A model generated the notes under the pieces. The model was not told where the DNA came from. It saw only the letters and a program-made list of their open reading frames with translations, and searched no databases. 64,000 nucleotides of DNA, from assembly GCF_024713975.1 (NCBI RefSeq), contig NC_091104.1:10249580-10313579 (forward strand), in the 5' to 3' direction. Of this stretch, positions 1 through 13,200 are shown piece by piece. Within the stretch, counting starts at the first letter, position 1; the number at the start of each line of letters is the position of its first letter. This stretch comes from Paralichthys olivaceus (taxonomy: Eukaryota; Chordata; Actinopteri; Pleuronectiformes; Paralichthyidae). A program made the translations under genes and the position numbers.

Positions 1-1100
1 TATGTTGCTCTGAGTTAATGGAGTTTAGAAATATATTCAGAAATGATCGTTATTTTTTTACTTAGTGTATTTGTTTCTCATTTTGTTGTTTTTATTGTGT
101 TGTTACTATAGTTCAACTCAAAACAATTTGTTATCACATGATAAGTTCCGAAGGAAAGATTCAGTAACATTGAAATTAAATCTTCAACCTAAATCGATCA
201 CTGAAATCAGACAAATTCTACCGTTAGATAAAGGACTTCATAATTAATCCTGTCAATGACACTGGACTCTGGTGGAGTTTGTGTTGCCTGGTCTGCATCA
301 TGTTACATAAAAAAACTACTTTTCCCTTTATACTTTGTGTCTTGAGTTTTTCTGTGTTTTATAAGATCAAAGATCATTGATTGTTTGTAACTATGAGCAG
401 ATTTATTCAAAATAAAAGTTTTAGAAGTTTTATGTTTGTAAAGAGGCAATAGATACGTTTTACAAAACAACTGAAATGACCATGTTCTTTGATTGAAGGA
501 GATTGTATTACCCATTACACCAACTAGTGATGACTCTAATTTGTTGGCATTATTTTTTTACATTTATAAAAGAAAATACCTTACATGACATCAATTTCTA
601 GCAAGTGTGGAGAAATGTCCACATAATCCAACTCAATTTCAGATGCAAAACATTACATTTGTACATTTTGGTTTTGGACGTTACACCACTGGTAGCATCG
701 CTGCTTCAGCTAGCATCACTACTTCTGGTAGAAGGAATTCAGACTAAAAACTGTAAAAAGATGTAAATGTTTCGAGTTGAATTTGAATGTAGGGGCTTCT
801 GAACACTTGGAGGACAACACATTGTTTTATCTTTTTTCTGTTGTTTTCATACGTCTGAAGAAAGAATCCCCAGTTACTCCAATTGGATTGGATTTGGCTG
901 CAACGCTGTTTACCCATGAAACTCCAAAAGTGTTTTGTGCACACACACCCATCCCTTTAAACACCGGGGACATTTAGGTTGAAATAAAAAAGCTTCTCCT
1001 TGTTTCCAACTCTATATGCCCTGAGTACCTCAGTGGCAACTCTACTCAATATGCACATTCTGGTATTTCTCACTTACACAAGCACAAATACCTTCAGGTC
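1..1100. other. Intergenic DNA upstream of sumo3
   Basis: No gene is recognisable here; open frames are short and lack splice-supported partners. The AT-rich sequence holds one copy of a dispersed repeat (about 745-975, listed separately). Base composition changes sharply to GC/CpG-rich at about 1100, where the sumo3 promoter begins. Confidence 0.6.
745..975 (-). repeat. Dispersed repeat copy, same family as 29043-29410
   Basis: The segment reads in reverse like the element in fabp7 intron 1. Both share a core in which 'gaaactcca.aagtgttttgtg' follows a 'gcaacgctgttta' block. This copy seems degraded, and its terminal inverted repeats are not clear. Its presence at two unrelated places in one window marks it as an interspersed repeat and not a gene, although a 66-aa frame crosses it. 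Confidence 0.6.
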
Positions 1101-1104
1101 TTCA

Positions 1105-1325
1105 GCTCGCGTGACCGAGTATTTTGCATCGCTGCGCGCTCCCGTGTCCGCGCTCCCGCGATTTACGAGTCACGTGGTCTGGCGAGAGCCAATTGTTTAT
1201 TTGCGACAGCGGTTCCAGGCGCGCACCCGTCAGTGGCGGAGACAAGAGGACAGACGGCGGCGGAGACGCGAATAAAACACAAACCAGCGATTCCTGCGAA
1301 AAGCGGCGACAGAAAAGCAGCCGAC
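1105..1325 (+). promoter_or_regulatory. CpG-rich promoter and 5'UTR of sumo3
   Basis: A CpG-dense stretch precedes the sumo3 start codon. It contains an E-box CACGTG (1171-1176) and a CCAAT motif (1189-1193) about 130-155 bp upstream of the ATG. No TATA box stands out. This fits a housekeeping CpG-island promoter; the transcription start itself cannot be placed from sequence alone. Confidence 0.6.
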
Positions 1326-2794
1326 ATGTCCGAGGAGAAGCCAAAGGTGAGAGATGGAGGCCGGGGTTCGCGGGGCTGGCTCGGTGGAGCCGCCGCCAGA
1401 CCTGCGCTCAGATGTGCGGGATAAAATGGCCTGGTTTGCACGTTTCTCTTGAATCGGCGCAGTGTTTGTGTCGCAAAATGAATGAGCAGCCGCACATCGA
1501 CACTTAACATCCAGGCGAGCGAGCAGCCCACGGCAGGAATAGAGAAGGTTCGATCCCCGTTGAGAGGCATCTCGGAGACCCGTGTGTGCGGAAACGATCA
1601 ATTACACCGTGATTGTCATTTGCGGATTTTTTTCCTTTGTCGTAACGGGACCACGCTACGTGCGCAACGCAGCAAATGCCGCAACTGCAGCAGCTCCAGA
1701 TGGCGCTAACGCAGGGTGACGCACTCGTTTTGAAAAAACAAGCCCTTCTTATTTCCTCGCTGTTGTGTTTCCATAAACATGTTCGATTCCCTTCGGTCAC
1801 AGAGCAGCTAAACAAAGCTGCTAGCATTGTTAGCCGCCGGCTGCTAAACTCTGCTGCGGTCCTGGAGGGCTGGCGTGCCTAACACCTAGCCTGTAGCTAA
1901 TCATGCTAACGTTAGCATCCGTGACTGCTCGGCAACAAACACGTTCCAACCTGAAATCCTCACGCTGCTTTGTTTTGGTTCATCCGTCTTTAAACTAGCG
2001 TCAGCCTGGATCCTTCAGCACACGTCATTGTTGCACTTCGACCTGACCTTTATTTTGAAACGACTGTTAAACTGTGTGTGGCTCTCAGGCTCGTGGTGCC
2101 TGGTTGATTTGTCTCCTGGCAGCTCTGCCATTAACCGTATTGTGTCTCGCTGTAAACCTCTTAATGTCATGTTTGTGGTCTGTGTGTGTCTCCTTGGTTA
2201 AGCTGCTGGTTTAAACTCTCGTTAATCTTTGCAGGAGGGAGTAAAGACCGAGAACGATCACATCAACCTCAAGGTTGCAGGACAGGATGGGTCGGTGGTC
2301 CAGTTCAAAATCAAAAGACACACACCCCTCAGCAAACTAATGAAGGCGTACTGTGAACGACAGGTGAGCCAGAGGCCCGGATCATGACTGCTATTTAAAA
2401 TGTCCTCCTCCACAGCAACATGTTATTATATTGGACGTGCTTTAATGAACCACTCGTTCTCTTCATCAGCTGGATCACTATTATTATTTTTATTCCCCTC
2501 TTACTCCTTCAGGGTCTCTCAATAAGGCAGATCAGGTTCAGGTTTGATGGACAGCCTATCAATGAGACGGATACACCTGCACAGGTAAGATAACATTATA
2601 TTCTCTTAATCCCTCACATGCTTTGGAGAAGTCTACCCGTCTGTACAGAGCCTTGAATCATTGTCTTATATTGTGTTATGCTATGGTTTTATATCTGCTA
2701 ACTTGAGCTTCTGTCCCTCTGCTCCTCTCAGCTGGAGATGGAAGATGAAGACACCATAGATGTTTTCCAGCAGCAGACAGGCGGCCACTGCTAA
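1326..2794 (+). CDS. sumo3: Small ubiquitin-like modifier SUMO3 (SUMO2/3 class), 4 exons
   Basis: Exons 1326-1346, 2235-2363, 2513-2584 and 2732-2794 join in frame to 94 codons plus TAA. The protein is a SUMO2/3-class modifier conjugated to lysines of target proteins, mostly in the nucleus. It starts MSEEKPKEGVKTEN, the SUMO3-type N-terminus (SUMO2 has an extra Asn). It keeps the VKTE motif around Lys11 used for poly-SUMO chains, the ubiquitin-fold core ([20 protein letters not shown]) and the QQQTGG processing site. Only His-Cys follows the di-glycine, so SENP proteases would remove two residues, whereas human SUMO3 carries about 11. The neighbouring tspear supports sumo3 over sumo2, because the two genes are also close together in human. 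Confidence 0.95.
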
Positions 2795-5375
2795 GCCCCC
2801 CCATGTCATTGACGGCCACCCTCAGACCACGCCCCCTCAGCCACCTTCACAGTCCCTCCCCTCCTCATCTCTCCTCTCCGCCTATTATTATTATTATATT
2901 ATTCTAATTATTATTATCATTTCTTCAGTTTCAAGATGTCTGTCATGGTTTTTTGTCAGGTGTGTGTGTTTGGGGGGGCTACTCAGCTGTTTATATACTG
3001 TCTAAGCCAGGACTGAACTTTTTGTGCGTGTCAACAGTCGCTCTGCTGGCCAATCAGGACAACACTTTCCGTCTGGCGCCACAGGCTGTGATGTGACCCG
3101 CAGCGTGCCACAGCTGTGCCTGGTTTTGTCAATGCTTCTCGTTCACTCTCCAGTGAAAACGTAGTATCCAGTAGTTTGTCACAGTTTTCATCCAGCGGGG
3201 TCAAACGTGGGGCTCTGCAGGTTCTGTCTCGGGGTCACAGTCAGTGGGCATGAAAAACGTTTTTGAAGTGGAGGCACTGTCTGAACTTAATACACACCCG
3301 CCTTCCATTTCACTTCGCTCTCGTGTTTTTTGTCTGAATGGTGGTGACCCCTGTCAAAATGTATTTTAATTCTCTTCGCCTTTTAGGTGCTTTTGCTAAA
3401 GACTTCTGCAATGTTTTTCTATTTTTGATTTTTTCTTTTAAGAATTAACCAGGGGGCTTCTTGATGATCATTATTATTTTTTTTCCCTGTAAATAGGTAT
3501 CAGAGCGGATGTTAGATAAATGTCGTGGGGCTTGGACCAATACTCCAAAGACTGAACTTCTGTTTCATATTTGCTGTACTTGGATCACTATAAAAGCAAA
3601 CTGCAAGGTTAAGATTTTAAGGGAGTTTGTATTTCATTAATGTCATTCGCTTTTTCTTCGACTGCTAATAATTTAGAAATTTTCTTTGAGCTTATCTGTG
3701 GTACAGACTTATTATTCAGTCATGCTTTTAGAGTCAGCTGTCTCATCTCTGTATTGCCCTTGTGAATGTAGGCAGGTGGGACAACTGATTCTACATGTGC
3801 TTAGAGGATCGGCCTCCCCTTTGAGCAAAGGTATTTCAACAAAAGTCGGTATGTTATCTGTCACGCATTTCTGAAGAACCTTTTATCTGCTTTGTCAACT
3901 GTTGAGAAGATGTTTTGCTGGTGTGCACAAGACAGACGTTGCAGGGCATTTTTATAACTGCAGTTTCTGAAAGCAGTCGAGATGTCTCACGTGGTGATGA
4001 ATGTCTGGTATTTTGCAGTTAGGAGAAGGATGCATGCTGTTTTTTGCATATCGGGAGGGCATGGATGTCAACCAGTGGAGTTTGGGAGATAAGTGTTCTG
4101 TACCCTTGGAGCCCAGTTCTTTGTACATGGATAACTACGTCGGTTTGATTGTTGATGGTCTGACATGAGCTTGGATTTTTCCGTTCGTATTAAAACAGTC
4201 AGTCATTCAGCTTAAAACCTGCAAAAAGTACAAGCTTCTTCAGAGGGAGTTGGATCATTTCAACCCTTTTCAGTTTATCAATTTTATTTAATTATTATGT
4301 CTTCTCAGATAAACATGCAGGCGATCAGTATTGTTCCAATTGAATGGAGTTAAATATCCAGTTTCTTGGACTGAGGTAATCTATAGGGAGGAAAGAAATG
4401 TAATATTTATAAATATTATGTTTTCAATAGTGTTAAATCAAAAGAAATTACAAATGGTTTCTTTACCTTTTAGAATAAGCCATCTATTTCTAAATCAGGA
4501 GCCAGTCTTTTTTTTTTCTTCATGGAGTCCACCATGTTCCTATGGTAGCTCAGAATGGACAAAACCAAACACTGGCTCAACCTTTCATGTTCATATGTTA
4601 CTTAAAGGCCACCTTAGCTTTGCCTGCATGCTTGGAAAGGGAATGACATTCACTCGGTTTGAGTCCTACATACTAAAAACGCCAACAAAATAAAACCAGT
4701 GCGATCTAGGAATACAATCTATTGTGGTTTGGTGCAGTATGATCCAGAGCAAAGGACCATTTAAAGTTAAGTATGTTGTGAACCACTGTTGTGCAGAGAT
4801 GAATTAAACCCTTATCTTGAAGCAGCAGTGTTTGAGGAGGTGGAACCGGCCCTGTGGATTCCCCTTGTGCTAAAATGTAGTTTGTTGTAGTTCAGCAACA
4901 CTAGAAAGGTGCTGTAATTTTAAAAAAGTAATTAAACTGTACTCTACATGTTTTACACCTGTTTTTGAGCTGATGTATGAAAATGTGGTTAGGTTTCATG
5001 CTATTGCTTTGCTGTTCCACTGCTATCCGCTCATTTGATAACATCACGTGGTGCAGAGACTCTCAGTGGTTACTCCTGCAGACGCCCCTCTGCACGAGCC
5101 AATCACAAGTAACGATCGTGGTTTTCAGCTTCCCCCTCTCACAAAATAAGAGCACAGTTATCAAGACAAATTAATCAGCCTTCCGCTTGCATCTGAAGAA
5201 CCACGTTAGCTGGACAAAAACCTGCTTTTTGAGCCGGCCAACATGAGAGCTAAACTTCAATGTACAAAGAACGGGGTCCAGGTTGTTGTCATGTTATTTG
5301 TTTCTCTACTGATTTGTACATTATTTGTGGTCTTTTACTACTGTATACAATAAATATAGTTTGGTACTCAGATTT
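2795..5375 (+). other. Probable long 3'UTR of sumo3
   Basis: After the stop codon there is about 2.5 kb without a splice-supported coding exon. It includes a TTA/TAT-rich simple stretch (about 2885-2930). The best polyadenylation signal is AATAAA at 5349-5354, followed by GT-rich sequence. Open frames in the stretch (for example 4331-4693) have no recognisable domain. The UTR could end earlier. Confidence 0.5.
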
Positions 5376-7255
5376 GCCATCACAAGGGTCATTATTTAGC
5401 ATGTGTGAATTCTAAAATGTAACTTTTAGCGAATATTAGGATGGCATTAGGATGTGGAGGGAGGTAGAAACTAATGAAGTTGTTAAGCTGTATAAATCTA
5501 TTAATTTCTATAATGAAAGCACAATGCATCAGCCAATCACCCAAACTCCATATCTTAAGCTTGATCACAGTGTCTATTGTTCAACATGAGTTTTGTGGCT
5601 AGAGTTCATGCCTCTACACATTAAGATAAACATTCTGTCCTAAGACTTTATGAGGAGGGAGTGTGGCTCATTACGCAGCATGGGTTCATTTTCCACTGGA
5701 GCCATGATTCTAAAAGTCCATGAATGGAAGTGTATTTTGTTACTTAAACAGTAAAAAGGCAACTAGGTGGCGCCACTCAACCATGACAATATGTCTTTAT
5801 TTGGTTTGACTTTATTTTGTCAATAAAAACCTACATGACACACGTACATAAATACCTGCCCCACAGAAATGTAGAACCACGCACACAAGGGTTTGTGCAG
5901 CTTTTCTTATTAGGAATTTGCATGAACTTCATTGTGGATAGCCTAACCAAAACCTTACTCATGACCAATTAATTTCTAACCCTGAACTTAACCTAACCAT
6001 GATTCACATCTTACGCCTAACCTAAGAAAAACACACACACACATACACACCTATGATAAAGATAAAAAGATTACAAAACAAAGAATTACACATAAACATG
6101 AAGTGTGATGCAGGAAAAAGAAACCTGAATAAAAGATTTCAAAAAAGACAAGAAGTTATCACTAAAATGAATGAAGCAGGTTTAAATCAAAGTTGATATC
6201 AAATATATCAAAGAATGATTATTATTATCTAACAGTATTAACTTCCAGGATGTCCTGTATCACCTGAGGATGGATGAGGAACCTGAGATCTGATCTGAAG
6301 GGAACAGTTGCATTCAGATTAATGGCGGCAGATGATTCAAACCAGGAATAAGGAAAATCACGCACACGAGTGGATGATTAACTTTACTGCATTGAAACTA
6401 CAACACCCACATGGGTGCCATGCCTGGAAGGAAGAGAGATTGATGGCTGGATAGAGGAAATTCAGGGCAGGGCAGTATTGGTATCTTGTGTCCTGATCTA
6501 GGTGTAGTCTATGATCTTAATGTGGCTGAGAGGAAGAGACGCTGAATGCATTTGCCTTGTAAATGAGCCGGTCGGTGGATGAGAGGATTCTGAGAGATCT
6601 GACACAAGCTTCTCACAACACAGAGCGATTATTGAAGGAGTGCCTAGTAACCATCAAAACAAGGTCGAATTGTTGTTCCTACTATTAAATTGTGTGTGAC
6701 CATTGACAATTATAACTTTGTGAGTTAGAGAACTTATTTACCCCAAAAAACTACTTTTATTTAAAGTCATTTTCTCTTTCCTGTGGCTGATATGCTCCAA
6801 TCTGAGCAGGTTAAAGTAATGCTACTATTTGCAAATACTTTTTGGGCTGAGGCACTGGAGGAGCTCCAACCCTCTGGCAGTTCTGTGTCATCAGAGGCGG
6901 TTGTGGGAGGATGAGTGACAGGCTGCTCAGAGATTTGCATGGCCCCGGCGTGTTTAAAAGGAGCTGCAGGTGCAGGATTCTCCACACAGATGAATGGATT
7001 CCTCTCCCAGCACAGGACCTCAGCTGCTACTATTTATGAATCTCAGGTTGCAGGCGTAGCTTTGATGAGTTCCAGGATACATTTTTCAACTGGACATTTT
7101 TCTTTGGAGAGATCTGATCAAATTCATTTGGACCAATATGAAGAAAACACAATGGTCTGACATGTTTTGTCACTTTAGATAAAGAAAAAAAACAAATATA
7201 CTGAACATGGAGACAGTCGCACCAGCTGGCAACTGAACCAAACAGGTTTTTTGTG
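5376..7255. other. Intergenic region sumo3-tspear
   Basis: AT-rich sequence without a recognisable gene. Short open frames on both strands show no domain and no consistent splice partners. The tspear promoter must lie toward the right end, but no TATA box or clear core element was found. Confidence 0.5.
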
Positions 7256-10200
7256 ATGTCATCGCTGATATTTCTGCAGCTCCTTCTCTTGGGGTTAAGG
7301 GTCATCAACGCCACCACAGACACATGGAGACACTGTACAGGTATTATATCATTTTGTTCTGTTTTATTTTTACCTATTACCTCAGCACGTTCCCAAACAT
7401 TTGATGCTCGCCTAATGATTATTCGGTGAGTAGTTCTAGGTTTAATCTGAAAATCTGGGAAACCCCTCCAGCTAAAATTCTTTCGGATAATTCCAACTGT
7501 CTGTATCTGCTTACAGTACAGTGGGAGTGTTTGTGCGTGCAGTATTGCGTGCAATATTAACTTAAATTAATATCCACAAACAAGTTCAGACACTGGATGT
7601 GGTTAGGATTCCGCAGCAATTCCATGCACATCACAATGTCGGGACGAGCACTTGGCGTGTTCATGTGACGTCTCCTCCAATGTTGGAGCTGCCCAATAAA
7701 TGTCTTTCTTTTAATAGCTAAAAAGGTCCTACAGCTCCACCGCCACCCAGGGCTATTTCTCTCACGCAGCATGGAAAAAGATTCTTTACCTCTTAATACT
7801 ACACTGTAAAATACTCCATAAAAAGTCCCACTTTGAAAAGGTTACTGGAGTAGAAGTATGTAAGTGTAGACAGAAAAATGCACATGTATTAAAAGTACTC
7901 ACTTGCAAAAAAAGGTCACAAAACTTGATTTATGGTCTAAACCTCTTAATTACTATAATTGAATTACAATTAGAAGGTAGGGCAGTCAGTAGTCATATTT
8001 GAAAACCTGGAGCCATGGAATATTTGCAAGAAAAATCATCAAAATTGTTGCCAGTTTATGTGTGTCACTCAATCTGCTTGTATACACTGTTAGGTGGCTT
8101 ACTTATACAGTATGTACATTACTATAACATCATTTATATTCACATTTTTGGTCCACAAGAATCTTAATTTGTTAAGTAGAAAGTCACTGAAGCCATTAAA
8201 TAACTGCAGTGGAATAAAAACTATATAATTTCCCTCTGAAACATTATCAAGTAAAAGTTTGAAGTAGCATGAAAAGAAAATATATGCAAGGTTTTTAGAA
8301 ACCTGGATGAGTCTAACTACAAAAGAAGAGCACCAGTAAGATAAGTCTGAAAAATGAACATAATTTGTTGTGGAAGATAAACCTTTTTAATTCTTCACTA
8401 TCCTGTTAATCATCTCAGGATACTCACATTTATTTTGTGACCTCTTTAGGGGGTCCAAACCCCCAGGTTAGGAACCACTGATTTATAACACAGTAGTTTC
8501 TTCATGAATAGGTTGAAGCAGTAAAACATCTTTTCTTCATGAGCTCTTTATTTCCTTATTGTTTGCAGATTTGCTCCCTCTGGATCTTCTGTCTTTTGTC
8601 CTGGAGAGGGACACCTCCAGACTCATGCCCGGGGTGCACATTAAGCAGGCCGGAGGGGTGAGGGGGGTACATTTCTCCAGCCCTCATTCCTCCATGAGCT
8701 TTCCCTCCTCCCAGGTGCTGGCAAACTGTGACCTCTTCCCAAAGGACTTCTCCATTGTTGTAACTCTAAAAGTCCCACACATTGCACAAAAGGTGAGAAG
8801 TAGTACTCAGATCCTTCACAATGTTTTCTAAAGTACAGAAATAACAAAAGCACAGTAATTAAAGTGAATTTTGCAACAGAGTAGTGTTTAAGGTAGGTAA
8901 GAACACGTAGATAATCATTACAGATTTTTGAACTGATATTCTGAAAAGTAACTTTAACAATCAATAGCCGTCAAAGGTTTACTAATTAAATGTATATAAA
9001 CTGCAAGTTCAGTAGTATGAGTGCGTTTATCAAATATTTTCATTATTGATTATTTCTTTTATAAGTTAATTGATTATTCATTCAGTCCATAAAGATAAAA
9101 ATAAGTGTTTTGTTTTACAAAATAACCAAATACATGAATCAATTATCAAATATTTCCCAATTAACAAGGAATCTACAATATACTTTGTTACTTTTTAATT
9201 CAGAAGAATGCAATATGTTTGAATGATTTTCCGTATTTGTTTCTTATAGAGAAATGAGTACATCTTTTCCATGGTGATGCCAAAACCAGAAGAGAAAAGA
9301 GCAGTGGGGGAGAAGGAGAACATTTTGGAAAGTACTAATAAGAGGAGTATCAGGGAAGATGGAGAGAAAAAGAAGAAGAGGAAAGCTGAGAGGCAATTCC
9401 AAAGTAATGAGGAACATGGACGGATTATCTTGGGACTGAGGCTTTCAAAAAAATGCCTGCACTTCCTCTTTAAAGGTCACGGAGGGGTCATGGAGCACTG
9501 GGTGTTTCAGGGCACCAAACTGGCTGATAACCAGTGGCACACTCTGGTTTTAACTGTTTCTGGTCAACACGTGAGGCTCTCGGTGGACTGTAACTCGCCA
9601 CTGGAAATGTAAGTTACGTTGATGTTTTGTTCCTCCTGAGCGATTCTGTCTGATTTCTGTCTGCCTCCCGCCATCCTCTCTCCCTGTACCATCCCAACCC
9701 CCTTGAGGGATAGTAGATCCGTCACCACAATACAATGGCACTGCTCCAAATCTGCTCACACCCCGCAGCCACATCATAGTGGCCTGACAGTGTGTGATGG
9801 ATGGTTTTAAGTGGAAACTCCCTCCGGCACAGTAAAGGGAGGAATATCAGCACCCAGACTCAGTGCTCACCTGATTCACCCACAGTTCGTTCCTCATATT
9901 TTCCTGTTGACTAAAAACAGAAAAATAGAGGAGACAAATTAAATTACCCAGATTTTATGCTCATTTACAAAAGGAAAAGGAACTTACAACGTCAGGTATT
10001 TAAAAAATGATTATCTCCTTTCATGGCAAACAGCGTTCCCACCAGGCCTTTCCCCTCAGACGTCAACATTCAGGGATCCGGATTCCACATCGGCAGCCGG
10101 GGAAGATGGAAAGGCTTGTTTTCAGTAAGATTTCCATTTCCTCACATTACTAACTTTAATGGGGCGCATGAGAAATAAGCTTTAAATAATTTCAAACGAC

Positions 10201-13200
10201 ACGATTAATACATTTTCCCAATCATTTCCTTACGATCTGCTGTCAGGGTTTGTTAAGACAGCTGGTTTTGATACCAGGTTCGGACGCCACCAATCAGATA
10301 TGCCCATCTTCCGACCCCCAGCTCGCAACTCTGTCAGTACCACCTCTCCTCTTAGACCTGCCCATCACGAAGAGGGAGAGAGACAGCCACCTGACTTCCT
10401 ATGGTAACTTTTACAAGGCAGTTACAAGATTTATGTCCCTCCTGTTTCCGTCCTCCTCCTTAACTGTCTGCTGGTTGTGCTCAGACACGGAGGAGCGAGT
10501 GTCAGTGGGTTTGGAGCGTTCGTGCTCAGAGATGCTGCAAGGTCAGCTGTGGTTCAATCCAATCAAGAAAGGCCTGTACCTCTGCGACGGCACCACGTGG
10601 GTCACTGTGCTGGAGGGTGAGAATCACAAATCGACTGACAACAGAACTTTTCTTCTCAGTTTGTGTTGAAAACTGATGAAAGTCTCACCTCTACGTGTTC
10701 ACAGATCATAAAAGGCTGGACTACGTGTTGGAACATCAAGTCCTGACCACCAGCTCAGAAACGCATGATATAGAGGTATTCATCCGCTTGTTGAAAAAGG
10801 AATATTTGTGGTGACTGCTCTGTGGCTGTGCCTGTCATCCACTAACCACAGGTTGATGGTTCAATCCCTGGCTCCTATAGTCTGAATGCCAAAGTGTCAT
10901 TGGGAAAGAGATTTAACCCCCAAATCCCCTGATGGTTGAGCTAGCAGTGTATGAATGAATGTGATAGAAGAAGCTCTGTGTATAGAAGTGCTATATGAAT
11001 GTGTGTTCATTCCTGAAATTGACCTAGGCAATATTATTATCCGGCAATATATTGTTGCAGTTCCACTTAAGGGTGATTTCTGTTTATAATATTGTATCGT
11101 CAGGATTTTCACCCTCCGTCTATACAATTTGGCCATCGTGTTTAGGTCTTCCGGGTACCTGGCATCGGTCTGATGGCTGCCATGGCTCAACGCTCCAAAG
11201 CTTCTGGCTCTGCTGTGTATCTGTGGACCAACTCAGGATTCAAAGTCTACCAGAATATCTCCACACATGAAGCCCTAGCCTGGAGACACTTCAACATAGG
11301 AAAAAAAGTATGCCAAAAAGGAAGTAAAAAAATATTAGAGGTCACAGTTTAGCATATTATAAGCTTTGACCTAATATTTCCTCTGTTTTATTGTTTGGTG
11401 TAGATATTTTTGGTGGTGTCTAACTCTGGCGAAAGGTTTGACAAAGAGTCTGGGACTGACTTTTCTGTGATTTACAAGTGGAGCAAGAAAAGAAAACAGT
11501 TTGTGCGGTTCCAGTCTCTGCAGACCTATTGTGCCCGAGACTGGGAGGCTTTTACCATCAAGCAACAGACCTATCTCGCTGTGGCCAATCATAGACAAGG
11601 TAAAAACCAATCAATCATATGATTGAACTCGATAAGGGTTACAGAACCCCTGCATCAAACCTGTATAAAATATTAAAATTGAAATAATTACTCTTTCTGA
11701 TTTGTCTTGAAGGGAACAATAATCACACTATTGACAGTGTGATATACAAGTGGAACAGGTTAACAAAGTCTTTTGAGGTTCACCAGACGCTGGCGACCTC
11801 AGGGGCCTATGACTGGGAGTTCTTCACCGTTGGACCGTACCATTTCCTGGTGGTCGCAAATGCTTTTGATGGAGTGACCACATCTGTAGACTCTGTCATC
11901 TACGTTTGGGTCAATGGACGCTTCCAGGTGTTCCAGACTATTAAGGTATGTTGTGAACATACTGTATAAGTCAAAAAACCTTTTTAAAACTTTAATTATT
12001 CAGCTGTTGGGTACTATACCATACTACAGGGTAAACTTGGCAGGTGTTCAAGCGTCTGTGTAAATTTATGTTAGTAGCACTTTGATGCAAGATGCAGCAT
12101 GGTTTCCATACAAGTCTTTGTCTGAGCAGCTGGGCTTTGACGAGATCAGTATCTTTGAGATCAGTGTGAAAACTCACCTGTACACAAAGAAGGAAGTGAT
12201 TACAAACAGGGAGAGAGATAAATGGGAAAAGAGATGGGGGAGCAAGAAGTGCCAAAAATAGAGCCTGTGGTTTGCCATGATTTGCTTCAGTGATAGCAGT
12301 GCTTTGACATGTAACTGATAGAGAATCCTATATTTAAATCTAGCCACATTTGAGGTGTGGGCGTTGACACATTGATAGTCACATGAGAAGCCATAGGGAG
12401 GTGCGTGATTAAGGGAAACTCCACAGCTGCATTTGAGGGCTCCCGAGAGCACCCTGGGGCAAGTGAAAATAATCACCTGAAATTATCAAATGAGAGAGAA
12501 AACATAATAATGACACCTTTTAAACATGTTTACTGCGTGGATGAAATGGTTAATTCATTCACCACTTATGTTTGGACTGAAATATCTCAATAACTAATAA
12601 ATCAATTACTATCAAATTGTATAAAGGCATGCATGGTCCCCAGAAGAGGAAGGCTACTGACTTTCCTGGTTCTTTTCACTTATCCAGTGTAATATCTTTC
12701 ACAAATTTGAGCTGATCTTTTTAGTTCTCAGATGTTTCAATGACTTTGATGATCCTCAGACTCTTTTTCCACCAGAAGTTTGTGCTTTTGACAGTTTGTT
12801 TTCTTTCCTATGTTCAAACTAGACGTTCTGCGCCACAGACTGGGAAATGTTTCAGATTGGCAGCAGATTCTTCCTGGTGGTTGCCAATGGACACAGACTC
12901 CATGGTAACGAACCAAGTCAATATGCCATCAACTCCACCATCTATGAACTGGACATGAATGGACAGCTGTTTGTCCGCTTCCAGGATATTATCACCTATA
13001 GGTACATATCTGCAAGCATTTTATGTATACTATATATAAAGATGGACAACGTGTCTCCACTTCCTGACATGTACCAAAATGAAGCCAAAATTCAATGTGT
13101 ATTTTTGACCTTTTAGTTCGATCCATGTCCCATCTGCTAACATGGAGGTGTATGTCCATCTTTATATACATTCTGTGAGACACACAGCTTATTACCTTTC

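Noticed and set aside
4331-4693. 120-codon plus-strand frame in the sumo3 3' region
   Set aside because: The composition is that of AT-rich UTR sequence, with no domain; it is best explained as chance within the long 3'UTR.
7030-7554. 174-codon minus-strand frame
   Set aside because: It overlaps tspear exon 1 on the other strand, has no recognisable domain and no splice partners.
10858-10868. Possible tRNA gene (B-box motif)
   Set aside because: There is no A-box in register and no cloverleaf; a SINE body and tail follow, and a second copy exists at 51490-51665.
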